Below are positions 18,113 through 26,509 of a stretch of 64,000 nt of DNA, one piece after another. Under the pieces are notes generated by a model. It ran no database searches. It was not told the DNA's origin and was given only the letters and a program-made list of their open reading frames with translations. The DNA is taken from the NCBI RefSeq assembly GCF_026810505.1, contig NZ_CP101750.1:7366515-7430514 (forward strand), read 5' to 3'. The DNA is from Streptomyces sp. Je 1-369. GTDB lineage: Bacteria; Actinomycetota; Actinomycetes; Streptomycetales; Streptomycetaceae. The position numbers were made by a program, and so were the translations under genes. The stretch's first letter is position 1; each line of letters starts with the position of its first letter.

Positions 18113-18838
18113 ATGAGCGTCACGAGTCGGTACAGGGAGGCCTGGGACGGGTTCTGGCGGGAGGCCCCCGATGAGGAGGGGGCGGTCTTCTGGGACGCCG
18201 AGCCCGTCCTCACCGCCGGCCTCCATCTCGCGCTCTTCGAACCGCACATGACCGCCGTCGGCCTGCCCGTCGTCGACCTCGGCTGTGGCAACGGCACGCA
18301 GACACGGTTCCTCGCCGACCGCTTCCCGCGCGTCCTCGGCGTCGACCTGTCGGCGGCCGCCCTCGACCACGCCCGGCGCGCGGACCCCGCGGACCAGGTC
18401 GACTTCCGGGAACTCGACGCCGTCGAGAAGAGCGAGGCGGAGCAGCTGCACGCGGAGATCGGCGACGCGAACATCTATATGCGGGGCGTACTCCACCAGT
18501 GCGATCCCGCCGACCGGCAGCCGCTGCTCGACAGCATCGCCACGCTGCTCGGCGAGCGGGGCCGCGCCTTCGTCGTGGAACCCTCGGAGGCGGCGCGGCC
18601 CGTCCTGATGGGCCTGGCGCAGGGCCCCGCGGGGCCCCCGCCCAAGCTGGCGCCGATCTTCGCGCACGGCCTCGCGCCCGCCGAGGTCGCCGACGCGTCG
18701 GTGGGCTCGTACGTCGAAGCGGCCGGGCTCGTGGTGGTGGCGTCCGGTGAACTCCCGCTCACGACAACGGAGTTCACGTCCGACGGTACGCGTATCGAGC
18801 TGCCGTCGAGGTGGCTGGTGGTCGGGCGCAGGGGCTGA
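18113..18838 (+). CDS. Class I SAM-dependent methyltransferase
   Basis: This is a 241-residue Rossmann-fold methyltransferase. Motif I is VVDLGCGNGTQTRFL (about 53-67) and motif II ends VLGVDLSAAAL. No substrate domain can be named. The order of strands and the short C-terminal region fit the Methyltransf_25 type. The ATG has GGAG at 8 bases. No clear operon partner exists: the next gene has its own promoter. Confidence 0.82.
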   Translation: MSVTSRYREAWDGFWREAPDEEGAVFWDAEPVLTAGLHLALFEPHMTAVGLPVVDLGCGNGTQTRFLADRFPRVLGVDLSAAALDHARRADPADQVDFRELDAVEKSEAEQLHAEIGDANIYMRGVLHQCDPADRQPLLDSIATLLGERGRAFVVEPSEAARPVLMGLAQGPAGPPPKLAPIFAHGLAPAEVADASVGSYVEAAGLVVVASGELPLTTTEFTSDGTRIELPSRWLVVGRRG

Positions 18839-18897
18839 GGGGGGGGCGGGGGACGGTCGGGGTCCGGCCGGGGGCCGGAGTGCGGGCGGCTTCCGCC

Positions 18898-18933
18898 TTG
18901 ATAGGCAAGTCGCTGCTTGCATATGCTCCGGTG
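18898..18933 (+). promoter_or_regulatory. Promoter and operator of the ArsR gene, probably leaderless
   Basis: TTGATA (18898-18903) and TATGCT (18922-18927) are separated by 18 bases and put the transcription start near the ATG at 18934. Between them sits the inverted repeat GCAAG-TCGCTG-CTTGC (18905-18920), well placed for autoregulation by the ArsR protein. Confidence 0.55.
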
Positions 18934-19245
18934 ATGGAAGAGGATGTCTTCAAGGCGCTGGCCGACCCCACCCGCAGGCGCATCCTTGACGGGCTCGTGG
19001 AGAGGGACGGCCAGACCCTGTTCGAGATCTGCTCACGGCTGCTGACCAGCCATGGAGTGGGTCTTTCCCGGCAGGCGATCAGCCAGCACCTGGCCGTGCT
19101 CGAAGCGGCGGGGCTGGTCCACACGCGGCGCCAGGGCCGCTACAAGTACCACGACCTCGACACCGCACCCCTGGAGCGCATCATGACCAGATGGATCGGG
19201 CCCGGCGAGGCCGACACCCCCCAAGCGACGGAGAGCACCTCATGA
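18934..19245 (+). CDS. ArsR-family regulator
   Basis: This is a 103-residue winged-helix repressor. It opens VFKALADPTRRRILDGL. The recognition helix region is GLSRQAISQHLAVLEAAGLV, then a wing with RRQGRYKYHDL. No metal-binding cysteine pair is present (one Cys only), so it is not an obvious metal sensor. It belongs with the ArsR type linked to glyoxalase or SRPBCC genes. Its stop overlaps the start of the VOC gene (ATGA), so both are translated from one message. ATG 18934 is chosen because the promoter ends there and the homology begins there. Confidence 0.87.
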   Translation: MEEDVFKALADPTRRRILDGLVERDGQTLFEICSRLLTSHGVGLSRQAISQHLAVLEAAGLVHTRRQGRYKYHDLDTAPLERIMTRWIGPGEADTPQATESTS

Positions 19246-19628
19246 GGATCAACCTGACCAGCGTGTTCGTCGACGACCAGCTCAAGGCCCTGGCCTTCTA
19301 CACCGACGTACTCGGCTTTCAGCAGAAGAACAAGGTCGCGGTCGGCGAGGACTGGTGGCTGACCGTGGTCTCGCCCGAGGACCCCGAGGGCACCGAGCTG
19401 CTCCTGGAGCCCGACGGGCACCCTGCGGTGAAGCCGTACAAGGCGGCGCTGGTAGAGGACGGCATCCCGGCAGCCGCCTTCGCCGTGGACGACGTCGCCG
19501 CGGAGTTCGAGCGGCTGCGCGGGCTCGGCGTGTACTTCACGCAGGAGCCGTTGCGGATGGACGACGTCACCGTCGCGGTCCTCGACGACACCTGCGGCAA
19601 CCTGATCCAGATCATGCACACGGCTTGA
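19242..19628 (+). CDS. VOC-family (glyoxalase/dioxygenase-like) protein
   Basis: This is a 128-residue vicinal-oxygen-chelate fold protein with two beta-alpha-beta-beta-beta units. It opens INLTSVFVDDQLKALAFYTDVLGFQ and ends VAVLDDTCGNLIQIMH, typical of the glyoxalase/bleomycin-resistance superfamily. The ligand is unknown. It is translationally coupled to the ArsR gene by a four-base overlap. ArsR-VOC pairs usually respond to a small toxic molecule, which is inference here. Confidence 0.85.
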   Translation: MRINLTSVFVDDQLKALAFYTDVLGFQQKNKVAVGEDWWLTVVSPEDPEGTELLLEPDGHPAVKPYKAALVEDGIPAAAFAVDDVAAEFERLRGLGVYFTQEPLRMDDVTVAVLDDTCGNLIQIMHTA

Positions 19629-19735
19629 CGGCTCGGCTGATCGTTTGGGGGAGTGCGTCGCGGGCACTACGAAGGGCTGTGCGCGACCATCAGAGGGCGA
19701 GCGCGACAAACCGGACCCCCGAGCGCGAGGTAGTC

Positions 19736-20239
19736 ATGAGCGACCAGAACATGGCGGACGACGCCTACCAGCCCACCGGCAGCAACGAGGAGCAGGAGGA
19801 CGCGGCGCCGCTCGACCTCCAGGACGCGCTGGACGAGCGCACGTACGACGACATGCTCGACGAGGGCTACTCGCCGCCGGAGAAGCCCCTCGGCGTGACC
19901 AGGACCGGCACGACGGCCGCGGAGCAGCACGAGGGCGAGACGCTCGACGAGCGGCTGCGCCAGGAAGTCCCCGACGAGGAGGTGCCCGACGCGGAGCGCC
20001 CCGGCCGTGACGGCATCGGGGACCTGCCGGACGGCGAGGGCGAGCCCATGGACCCGGAGGCCGGACGGGACCGCGCGGGCCGTCTGGTCGCCCCCGACGA
20101 GGGCGCCCACCCCGACACGGACAAGCAGGTCGTCGCCCGCGACGAGGGCATCGACGGCGGCGCGGCGGGCGCCGAGGAAGCGGCCGTCCACATCGTCTCC
20201 GACGAGGACCTGCCGTCGGCGCAGGACGGCCGGGACTGA
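19736..20239 (+). CDS. Acidic hypothetical protein, DUF5709-like
   Basis: This is a 167-residue, very acidic, low-hydrophobicity protein. The N-terminal stretch LDERTYDDMLDEGYSPPEKP and the later ETLDERLRQEVPDEEVPD are repeated in actinobacterial DUF5709 proteins. No membrane segment or catalytic motif is visible, and it is probably largely disordered. The function is unknown. ATG 19736 is chosen because the conserved N-terminus MSDQNMADDAYQP begins there; the ribosome site (GCGAGG) is weak. Confidence 0.75.
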   Translation: MSDQNMADDAYQPTGSNEEQEDAAPLDLQDALDERTYDDMLDEGYSPPEKPLGVTRTGTTAAEQHEGETLDERLRQEVPDEEVPDAERPGRDGIGDLPDGEGEPMDPEAGRDRAGRLVAPDEGAHPDTDKQVVARDEGIDGGAAGAEEAAVHIVSDEDLPSAQDGRD

Positions 20240-20345
20240 CGTACGGCCGCGAGGTCCAGGACCCGTGGGCGGGCGGGACACGGCGCTCTGCCCGAAGCTG
20301 GACGGAGGGCGACGAGTGTTCCGTTCCACGAGCAGGAGGACCTCC

Positions 20346-21155
20346 ATGACCGTCCCCACCTCTTCCGGTCCCGGCGTGGCCGTCGTGACGGGCGCGGACT
20401 CCGGCATCGGCCGGGCCACGGCCGTCCGGCTCGCGGCCGCGGGGCTGGACGTAGGGATCACCTGGCACAGCGACGAGGACGGGGCGGAGCGGACCGCCGA
20501 GGAGGTGCGCCGGCACGGCCGGCGTGCCGCCGTCGCCCGAATGGACCTGACCAGGCTGCCCGATGCCGCGGACGTCGTGGACGACCTCGCCGAGCGCCTC
20601 GGTCGCATCGACGTCCTGGTCAACAACGCGGGCACGGGCACGGCGACCCCCTATCTCGACCTGGAGCACGCCGACGTCCAGCGCGTCGTCGACGTCGACC
20701 TCATCGGCCCGTTCCTGTGCGGTCAGCGCGCCGCGCGGCGCATGATCCGGCAGGGCGGGGGCGGCCGCATCGTCAACGTGACGTCGGTGCACGAGCACCA
20801 GCCCCGCGTGGGCGCGGCCCCCTACTGCGCGGCCAAGGGGGGACTCGGACTGCTGACCCAGGTGATGGCCCTGGAGCTCGCGGAGCACGGCATCACCGTC
20901 AACGCCGTCGCGCCCGGCGAGATCGCCACGCCCATGACCGGGCAGGAGGACACGGACGTGCACGAGGTGAGCCGTCCCGGCATCCCGCTCGGCCGACCGG
21001 GCGACGCCAGGGAGATCGCCGCCGTCATCGCCTTCCTCGCGAGTCCCGACGCGTCGTACGTGACCGGCGCGTCCTACGTCGCCGACGGCGGCATGGTGCG
21101 CATGGGACCCCAGGCCGGCTCGCATCTGCGGAGCGACGAGTGGCGCCGTCCCTGA
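20346..21155 (+). CDS. SDR-family oxidoreductase
   Basis: This is a 269-residue classical short-chain dehydrogenase. The cofactor loop is TGADSGIGRA, the structural motif NNAG is in VLVNNAGTG, the catalytic Ser is in NVTSVHEH, and the pair YCAAK is present. The sequence ends SYVTGASYVADGGMVRMGPQAG. It resembles the Streptomyces SDRs annotated as glucose or 3-oxoacyl reductases, but the substrate cannot be told. AGGAGGACC lies just before the ATG. Confidence 0.87.
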   Translation: MTVPTSSGPGVAVVTGADSGIGRATAVRLAAAGLDVGITWHSDEDGAERTAEEVRRHGRRAAVARMDLTRLPDAADVVDDLAERLGRIDVLVNNAGTGTATPYLDLEHADVQRVVDVDLIGPFLCGQRAARRMIRQGGGGRIVNVTSVHEHQPRVGAAPYCAAKGGLGLLTQVMALELAEHGITVNAVAPGEIATPMTGQEDTDVHEVSRPGIPLGRPGDAREIAAVIAFLASPDASYVTGASYVADGGMVRMGPQAGSHLRSDEWRRP

Positions 21156-21312
21156 ACCGGATCCGTGGGCCCGTGCCGCAACCGGCCCGTGTCGAACCCG
21201 GCGGCCCGGGTACCGGAGCTGCCTGGAGCAGGGATCGTCGGACATCGCCTGCCCGTACGTTCCGTACGTTCCGTGCGGGTGCGGACGCCGGTGTCCGGAA
21301 ACGGAGCAGCAG

Positions 21313-22029
21313 GTGACGCCGAACGCAGAAGACCTCACCCGACAGGACACCGCCCCCGACGCGCAGGGCGCGCAGGCCCCGTACGCCGGTGGCTCCCCGC
21401 ACCACGACGCGCGCCACGACACGCCCGCGGCCCACCACGACATGCCCGCGGACGACCTCCCGCCCGACCTCAACCAGGCCATCCTGGAAGCCGCCAAACA
21501 GGTCGGCGCCCTCCTCAAGAGGGCCGAGCACGACTTCGCGCTCGCCGGCAGCGTCGCCGTGTACGCGCACGGCGGGACCGGTAACCTCCAGCACGACGCC
21601 GACTTCGCCATCAGGCCCGAGGACGCCGAAGCGGTCGCGGCCACACTGGAGGAGGCGGGCCTGACGGTCTACGCGCCGCCCGAGGACTGGCTACTCAAGG
21701 CCAAGTGCCTCGGCCAGGACATCGACCTCATCTTCGAGCTGGGCGGCGAGCCGGTCACCACGGAGCTGCTCGGCCGCGCCACGCCGCTACCGGTGGACTC
21801 CGTACAGATGCCGGTCCTGGCGCCGACCGACCTCGTACGGGCGCTGCTCGCCGCCTTCTCGGAGCACCACTGCGACTTCGGCGCGGTGCTGCCGATCGCG
21901 CGACAGCTGCGGGAGAGGGTCGACTGGGAGGCGGTCCGCGACGCGTTCGGGGACGCGCCGATGCCGGCGGCCTTCCTCTACCTGCTCGAACGTCTGGAAG
22001 TCATCGCACCGCGAGGAGGAGACGCATGA
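21313..22029 (+). CDS. Nucleotidyltransferase-fold protein
   Basis: This is a 238-residue protein. After a His/Asp-rich low-complexity N-terminus (1-50) it shows a minimal nucleotidyltransferase pattern: FALAGSVAVYAHGGTGNLQHDADFAI, with the G-S and D-x-D-like elements, and then DIDLIFEL. This resembles the AbiEii/DUF1814-like or RelA-independent NTase-like family. Activity is uncertain because the usual G-S-x(7-12)-D-x-D spacing is altered. The GTG start has GGAG at 7 bases. It is the first of three genes joined by four-base overlaps. Confidence 0.72.
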   Translation: MTPNAEDLTRQDTAPDAQGAQAPYAGGSPHHDARHDTPAAHHDMPADDLPPDLNQAILEAAKQVGALLKRAEHDFALAGSVAVYAHGGTGNLQHDADFAIRPEDAEAVAATLEEAGLTVYAPPEDWLLKAKCLGQDIDLIFELGGEPVTTELLGRATPLPVDSVQMPVLAPTDLVRALLAAFSEHHCDFGAVLPIARQLRERVDWEAVRDAFGDAPMPAAFLYLLERLEVIAPRGGDA

Positions 22030-22280
22030 ACGACCCGGCCCATGTCGAGTACCGCATCGCCCATCTGAAGGAGCGGCTCGCCGCGGAGGAACTGGGCGAG
22101 CTGGGCATCCGCGTCGAGCCCCGCGGATCGTCCGTGGCGGTCGTCGGAACCGTGCCCACCACCCACTGCCGCGACGAGCTGCTGCGCACCGTGAACGAGG
22201 AACTGGACGGCGAGACGGTCCACTTCGACGTCGTGGTGGCCGAATCGGCGGCCCCGGACCACCCGGAGGAACTCGCATGA
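22026..22280 (+). CDS. Small BON-like hypothetical protein
   Basis: This is an 84-residue protein. It has one helix-rich start (MNDPAHVEYRIAHLKERLAA) and a strand-helix-strand core, GIRVEPRGSSVAVVGTVPTT followed by HCRDELLRTVNEELDGETV, reminiscent of BON domains. There is no signal peptide. It overlaps the genes on both sides by ATGA, so stoichiometric expression with the nucleotidyltransferase and phosphoesterase is likely. The function is unknown; an adaptor role is speculative. Confidence 0.65.
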   Translation: MNDPAHVEYRIAHLKERLAAEELGELGIRVEPRGSSVAVVGTVPTTHCRDELLRTVNEELDGETVHFDVVVAESAAPDHPEELA

Positions 22281-23038
22281 TCCGCATCGCAGCCGTGGGG
22301 GACATCCACATGGGCCTCGACAGCCAGGGCGTGCTCCGGCCCGCGTTCGAAACGCTGCCCGACTGCGCCGACCTGCTGCTGCTGGCCGGGGACCTCACCC
22401 GCCACGGCACGCCGGAGGAGGCGGAAGTGGTCGCGCGGGAGGTCACCGGGCTGCCCGTGCCCGTCGTCGCCGTGCTCGGCAACCACGACCACCACGACGA
22501 ACAGCCCGAAGCGGTCACCGACGTCCTGCGCGAGGCGGGCGTCAGGGTCCTCGAAGGAGAGGGCACGGTCGTCGAGGTCGACGGGGCACGTGTGGGCATC
22601 GCGGGCACCAAGGGGTTCGGCGGCGGCTTCGTCGGACGCAGCGGCAGCGAGTTCGGGGAACCCCTGATGAAGGAGTTCATCCGCTACACCCGCCGCTGTG
22701 CCGACAGCCTGCGCGCCTCCCTCGACGACCTGGCCGAGCAGGGCTGCGGTACGCGAGTGGCGCTGACGCACTTCGCACCCGTCCCCGACACCCTCGCGGG
22801 GGAGCCCCTGGAGATCTACCCGTTCCTCGGCAGCTACCTGCTCGCGGAGGCGGTCGACGCGGCGGGCGCGGACCTTGCCGTGCACGGCCACGCGCACGCG
22901 GGCACCGAACACGGCATGACCACGGGCGGCGTCCCGGTGCGCAACGTCGCCCAGCCTGTCATCCGCAAGGCGTTCAGCGTGTACCACCTGAAAGACCACA
23001 GCTCGGCAGAGGCCGCGAGGGCCGCCGCCGAGGCATGA
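22277..23038 (+). CDS. Calcineurin-like metallophosphoesterase
   Basis: This is a 253-residue metal-dependent phosphoesterase, probably cytoplasmic. All five metal motifs are present: GDIHMG, GDLTRHG, GNHDHH, THF and GHAHAG. The order and spacing fit the MPE superfamily (YkuE/Icc-like group). It is third in the coupled operon behind the nucleotidyltransferase-like protein. The pair may add and remove a nucleotide or phosphate group on the same target, which is inference. Confidence 0.85.
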   Translation: MIRIAAVGDIHMGLDSQGVLRPAFETLPDCADLLLLAGDLTRHGTPEEAEVVAREVTGLPVPVVAVLGNHDHHDEQPEAVTDVLREAGVRVLEGEGTVVEVDGARVGIAGTKGFGGGFVGRSGSEFGEPLMKEFIRYTRRCADSLRASLDDLAEQGCGTRVALTHFAPVPDTLAGEPLEIYPFLGSYLLAEAVDAAGADLAVHGHAHAGTEHGMTTGGVPVRNVAQPVIRKAFSVYHLKDHSSAEAARAAAEA

Positions 23039-23117
23039 GCCCGGCCGCCGCACGCCACGGCGCAGAGCCGCCACCCGGCCGAGGGCTGCAACCAACCACC
23101 CTTCTTTGTCAGAAGCG

Positions 23118-23214
23118 TTGACGAACTCCGCGGTGCTCTCTTAGCTTCTACGCGTCGTACTTCGTACGTCATATATGAGACGTGATACGCGATACGTGAG
23201 ATCCGAGGGTGCCC
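23118..23214 (+). promoter_or_regulatory. Promoter and operator of the GntR sugar-acid operon
   Basis: TTGACG (23118-23123) and TAGCTT (23142-23147), 18 bases apart, give a good promoter. Downstream of the expected start lies the palindrome TCATATATGA (23169-23178), then the direct repeats GTGATACGC and GCGATACGTG. The palindrome is a likely site for the FCD-type GntR protein encoded next. Confidence 0.55.
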
Positions 23215-23862
23215 ATGCCGTCCGTGCCGACCCCGATCCCCTCGCGCACGCAGTTCGTGCTCGAAGCGATCAAACACCGCATCCTCAGCGGCGAGTTGAG
23301 GCCGGGGCAGCCCCTGGTCGAGACGGAGCTCGCCGGTGAGTTCGGGGTCTCCAAGACGCCCGTGCGCGAAGCCCTCAAGACCCTCGCGGGCACCGGCCTC
23401 GTCGCGATGAGCCAGTACAAGGGCGCCGCGGTACGCACCGTGGACGCGGCCATGGCGCGCGAGGTCTACGACGTACGGCTGCTCCTCGAACCCGAGGCGC
23501 TGCGCCGCACCGTCCGGCGCGGAACGGCGCTCGACGCCGCGCGCGACGCCCTGGAGCGAGCCGCCGTCGCCGAGGACGCGGCCGAACGCTCCCTGGCCAA
23601 CCGGGAGTTCCACCGCACGCTGTACGCCGCCTGCGGCAACCCGCTCCTCGGGCGCCTCCTCGACGAGGTGCGGGACCAGGCCGCTCTCGTCTCCGCCGTC
23701 GCCTGGGCGGCCGACCCGTCGTGGGCACGCGAGGCGACCGAGCACCAGGAGATCCTGCGGCTCGCGCTCGTCGGGGACGCGGACGGCGCCGCCGAAGCAC
23801 TGCACCGGCACATCGCGTCGTTCGTACAGCGTGCCTTTCCCTCGGAGGGGGACCTCAAGTGA
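23215..23862 (+). CDS. GntR-family (FCD) regulator
   Basis: This is a 215-residue repressor. The N-terminal GntR winged helix is IKHRILSGELRPGQPLVETE, then LAGEFGVSKTPVREALKTLAG. The C-terminal FCD helical domain (about 85-205) has conserved metal-ligand elements in EVYDVRLLLEPEALR, NREFHRTLYAACGN and EHQEILRLALVGDADGA followed by HRHIASF. FCD regulators usually sense a carboxylic acid such as a sugar acid. This fits the aldolase and dehydratase behind it. It is coupled to the next gene (stop overlaps GTG). Confidence 0.9.
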   Translation: MPSVPTPIPSRTQFVLEAIKHRILSGELRPGQPLVETELAGEFGVSKTPVREALKTLAGTGLVAMSQYKGAAVRTVDAAMAREVYDVRLLLEPEALRRTVRRGTALDAARDALERAAVAEDAAERSLANREFHRTLYAACGNPLLGRLLDEVRDQAALVSAVAWAADPSWAREATEHQEILRLALVGDADGAAEALHRHIASFVQRAFPSEGDLK

Positions 23863-24779
23863 GCGGAGCAGTAGGGGAGAAGTACGAGGCGCAGCGTGAT
23901 GCGTTGGCCGACGTGGTGGCGATTCCCGTGACCCCGTTCGCCGAGGACGGCACGATCGACCACGATGCCCACCGCAAGATCCTGCGCCGCCAGCTCGACG
24001 CGGGGGTGCGCACCCTCACGCCCAACGGCAACACGGGGGAGTTCTACGCGCTCGCGCCGCAGGAGCGCCGTGCCGTCGTCGAGTCGACCGTCGAGGAGGC
24101 GGCCGGGCGGGCGGCGATCCTCGTCGGCGTCGGCCACGACGTGCCGACCGCGGTGGCCGCCGCCCGGCACGCGGACGCGGTCGGCGCCCACATGGTGATG
24201 GTCCATCAGCCGGTCCATCCCTACGTCTCCGACAGTGGCTGGGTCGACTACCACCGGGCCATCGCCGAGGCCGTGCCCCGGCTCGGCGTCGTCCCCTATC
24301 TGCGCGACGCCGCACTGCCCGGTGCCCGCCTCGCCGCACTCGCCGACGCCTGCCCCAACGTCATCGGCGTCAAGTACGCGGTGCCGGACGCGGCGCGCTT
24401 CGCCGGGTTCGCCCGGGACGCGGGGCTCGAACGGTTCGTGTGGGTCGCCGGACTGGCCGAGCCCTACGCTCCCTCGTACTTCTCCGCGGGAGCCACCGGC
24501 TTCACCTCCGGACTCGTCAACGTCGCCCCCGGCCTTTCGCTGCGCATGATCGAAGCGCTTCGACGCGGCGACCATCCGGCCGCCATGGATGTCTGGGCGA
24601 TGATCCGCCGCTTCGAGGAGCTGCGCGCCGCCGACGGATCCGCCCACAACGTCACCGTCGTCAAGGAGGCCCTCGCCGCACTCGGCCTGTGCCGCCGCGA
24701 CGTGCGCGCCCCCAGCAGCCTGCTGCCGGAAGCGGAACGCGCGGAGGTCGCGGACATCGTCGCCGGGTGGTCCATATGA
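23859..24779 (+). CDS. Dihydrodipicolinate synthase-family lyase (keto-deoxy sugar acid lyase/aldolase)
   Basis: This is a 306-residue class I TIM-barrel lyase of the DapA/NAL/KDG family. The carbonyl-binding segment is TPNGNTGEFYALAPQER, the Schiff-base lysine is in VIGVKYAVPDA, and the C-terminal helices are normal. The neighbouring pentonate-type dehydratase suggests that it cleaves or dehydrates a 2-keto-3-deoxy sugar acid in non-phosphorylative pentose or sugar-acid degradation. Lysine biosynthesis is unlikely in this context. The GTG start has GGAGGGG at 8 bases and overlaps the GntR stop. Confidence 0.85.
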   Translation: MSGAVGEKYEAQRDALADVVAIPVTPFAEDGTIDHDAHRKILRRQLDAGVRTLTPNGNTGEFYALAPQERRAVVESTVEEAAGRAAILVGVGHDVPTAVAAARHADAVGAHMVMVHQPVHPYVSDSGWVDYHRAIAEAVPRLGVVPYLRDAALPGARLAALADACPNVIGVKYAVPDAARFAGFARDAGLERFVWVAGLAEPYAPSYFSAGATGFTSGLVNVAPGLSLRMIEALRRGDHPAAMDVWAMIRRFEELRAADGSAHNVTVVKEALAALGLCRRDVRAPSSLLPEAERAEVADIVAGWSI

Positions 24780-26509
24780 CGCTCCCCGCAGGTGAGTTGC
24801 GCAGCCAGCGGTGGTACGGCGAGACCATCTCGTCCGGCCTGCGCTCCTTCAGCCACCGCGCCCGCACCCGGCAGCTCGGCTACCTCCCCGAGGAACACCT
24901 GGGCAAGCCCGTCGTCGCGGTGCTCAACACCTGGTCCGACATCAACCCCTGCCACTCCCACCTGCGCGAGCGCGCGCAGGCCGTCAAGCGGGGCGTGTGG
25001 CAGGCGGGCGGGTTCCCGCTGGAGTTCCCGGTGTCGACGCTGAGCGAGACCTTCCAGAAGCCGACGCCCATGCTCTACCGGAACCTCCTCGCCATGGAGA
25101 CCGAGGAGCTGCTCCGCTCGTACCCCGTGGACGGCGCCGTGCTGCTCGGCGGCTGCGACAAGTCGACGCCCGCGCTGCTCATGGGCGCCGCGAGCGTCGA
25201 CCTGCCCACCGTGTTCGTGCCCGCGGGGCCCATGCTGCCGGGGCACTGGCGGGGCGAGGTCCTGGGATCGGGCACGGACATGTGGAAGTACTGGGACGAC
25301 CGGCGCGCCGGGCTCATCGGCGACTGCGAGCTCACCGAGCTGGAGAGCGGTCTCGCACGCTCCCCGGGCCACTGCATGACCATGGGCACCGCGTCGACGC
25401 TGACCGCCGCCGCGGAGGTGCTGGGCGTGACGGTGCCGGGTGCCTCGTCGATCCCCGCCGTCGACTCCGGGCACGAGCGGATGGCCGCGGCCTCCGGCCT
25501 CCGCGTCGTCGAACTCGTGCGTCAGCGGCTGACGTTGTCGCGGATCCTCACCCCGGACGCCTTCGAGGACGCGGTCACCACCGTCCTCGGACTCGGCGGC
25601 TCCACCAACGCCGTCATCCACCTCATCGCGCTGGCCGGGCGCGCCGGAGTGAAGCTCACTCTCGACGACTTCGACCGGATCGCCCGCACCGTGCCCGTCC
25701 TCGCCAACGTCCGCCCCGGCGGCGCGCGGTACCTGATGGAGGACTTCCACTTCGCGGGCGGACTGCCCGGCTTCCTCTCCCGCATCACGGACCTGCTCCA
25801 TCTCGACCGCCCCACCGTCGCCCACGACACCTTGCGCGAACAGCTCGCAGGCGCCCGCGTCCACCACGACGACGTGATCCGTCCCCGCGACAACCCGGTC
25901 GCCGAAGAGGGCGGCGTCGCCGTCCTGCGCGGCAACCTCTGCCCGGACGGCGCCGTCATCAAGCACATCACCGCAGACCCGCGGCTGCTGCGGCACACCG
26001 GCCCCGCCGTCGTGTTCGACGACTACCGCACGATGCAGCGCACCATCGACGACCCGGCGCTCGGCATCACCCCCGACCACGTCCTCGTGCTGCGGGGCGC
26101 GGGCCCCAAGGGCGGCCCCGGCATGCCGGAGTACGGGATGCTGCCGATCCCCGACTACCTGCTCAAGCAGGGGGTGCGGGACATGGTGCGGATCTCCGAC
26201 GCGCGGATGAGCGGTACGTCGTACGGGACGTGCGTGCTGCATGTCGCGCCCGAGTCGTACGTGGGCGGGCCGCTCGCCCTCGTCCGCACGGGCGACCTCG
26301 TGACGCTCGACGTATCGGCGCGGAAGCTCCAACTTGACGTGTCGGCAGACGAGTTGACGCGGCGTCGGAAGGAGTGGGTCGCGCCGCCCGCCCGTTACGA
26401 GCGGGGCTACGGCGCGCTCTACAGCGAGCAGATCACCCAGGCCGACACGGGGTGCGACTTCGCGTTCCTGGCCAGGCCCGGCGCGGTGCCGGACCCGTAC
26501 GCCGGCTGA
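24776..26509 (+). CDS. IlvD/EDD-family sugar-acid dehydratase (L-arabinonate dehydratase-like)
   Basis: This is a 577-residue iron-sulfur dehydratase. The cluster and metal motifs are INPCHSHLRE, GGCDKSTPALLMGAAS and SPGHCMTMGTAST. The carbamylation and active-site region GGSTNAVIHLIALAGR and the C-terminal MVRISDARMSGTSYGT are all present. The sequence resembles rhizobial L-arabinonate dehydratase more than dihydroxyacid dehydratase. It should convert a pentonate or hexonate to the 2-keto-3-deoxy acid used by the preceding lyase, whose stop codon it overlaps (ATGA). A perfect copy of TCGAAGCGCTTCGA lies upstream, inside the lyase gene at 24550. Confidence 0.88.
   Translation: MTLPAGELRSQRWYGETISSGLRSFSHRARTRQLGYLPEEHLGKPVVAVLNTWSDINPCHSHLRERAQAVKRGVWQAGGFPLEFPVSTLSETFQKPTPMLYRNLLAMETEELLRSYPVDGAVLLGGCDKSTPALLMGAASVDLPTVFVPAGPMLPGHWRGEVLGSGTDMWKYWDDRRAGLIGDCELTELESGLARSPGHCMTMGTASTLTAAAEVLGVTVPGASSIPAVDSGHERMAAASGLRVVELVRQRLTLSRILTPDAFEDAVTTVLGLGGSTNAVIHLIALAGRAGVKLTLDDFDRIARTVPVLANVRPGGARYLMEDFHFAGGLPGFLSRITDLLHLDRPTVAHDTLREQLAGARVHHDDVIRPRDNPVAEEGGVAVLRGNLCPDGAVIKHITADPRLLRHTGPAVVFDDYRTMQRTIDDPALGITPDHVLVLRGAGPKGGPGMPEYGMLPIPDYLLKQGVRDMVRISDARMSGTSYGTCVLHVAPESYVGGPLALVRTGDLVTLDVSARKLQLDVSADELTRRRKEWVAPPARYERGYGALYSEQITQADTGCDFAFLARPGAVPDPYAG

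Noticed and set aside
21251..21280. Short CGTACGTTC direct repeats before the nucleotidyltransferase gene
   Set aside because: Only two short copies are present, with no link to a regulator. I found no further meaning.
24550..24563. Perfect TCGAAGCGCTTCGA inside the lyase gene
   Set aside because: It may be a real LacI site, but it lies in coding sequence where it encodes ordinary family residues, so I did not list it as an operator.
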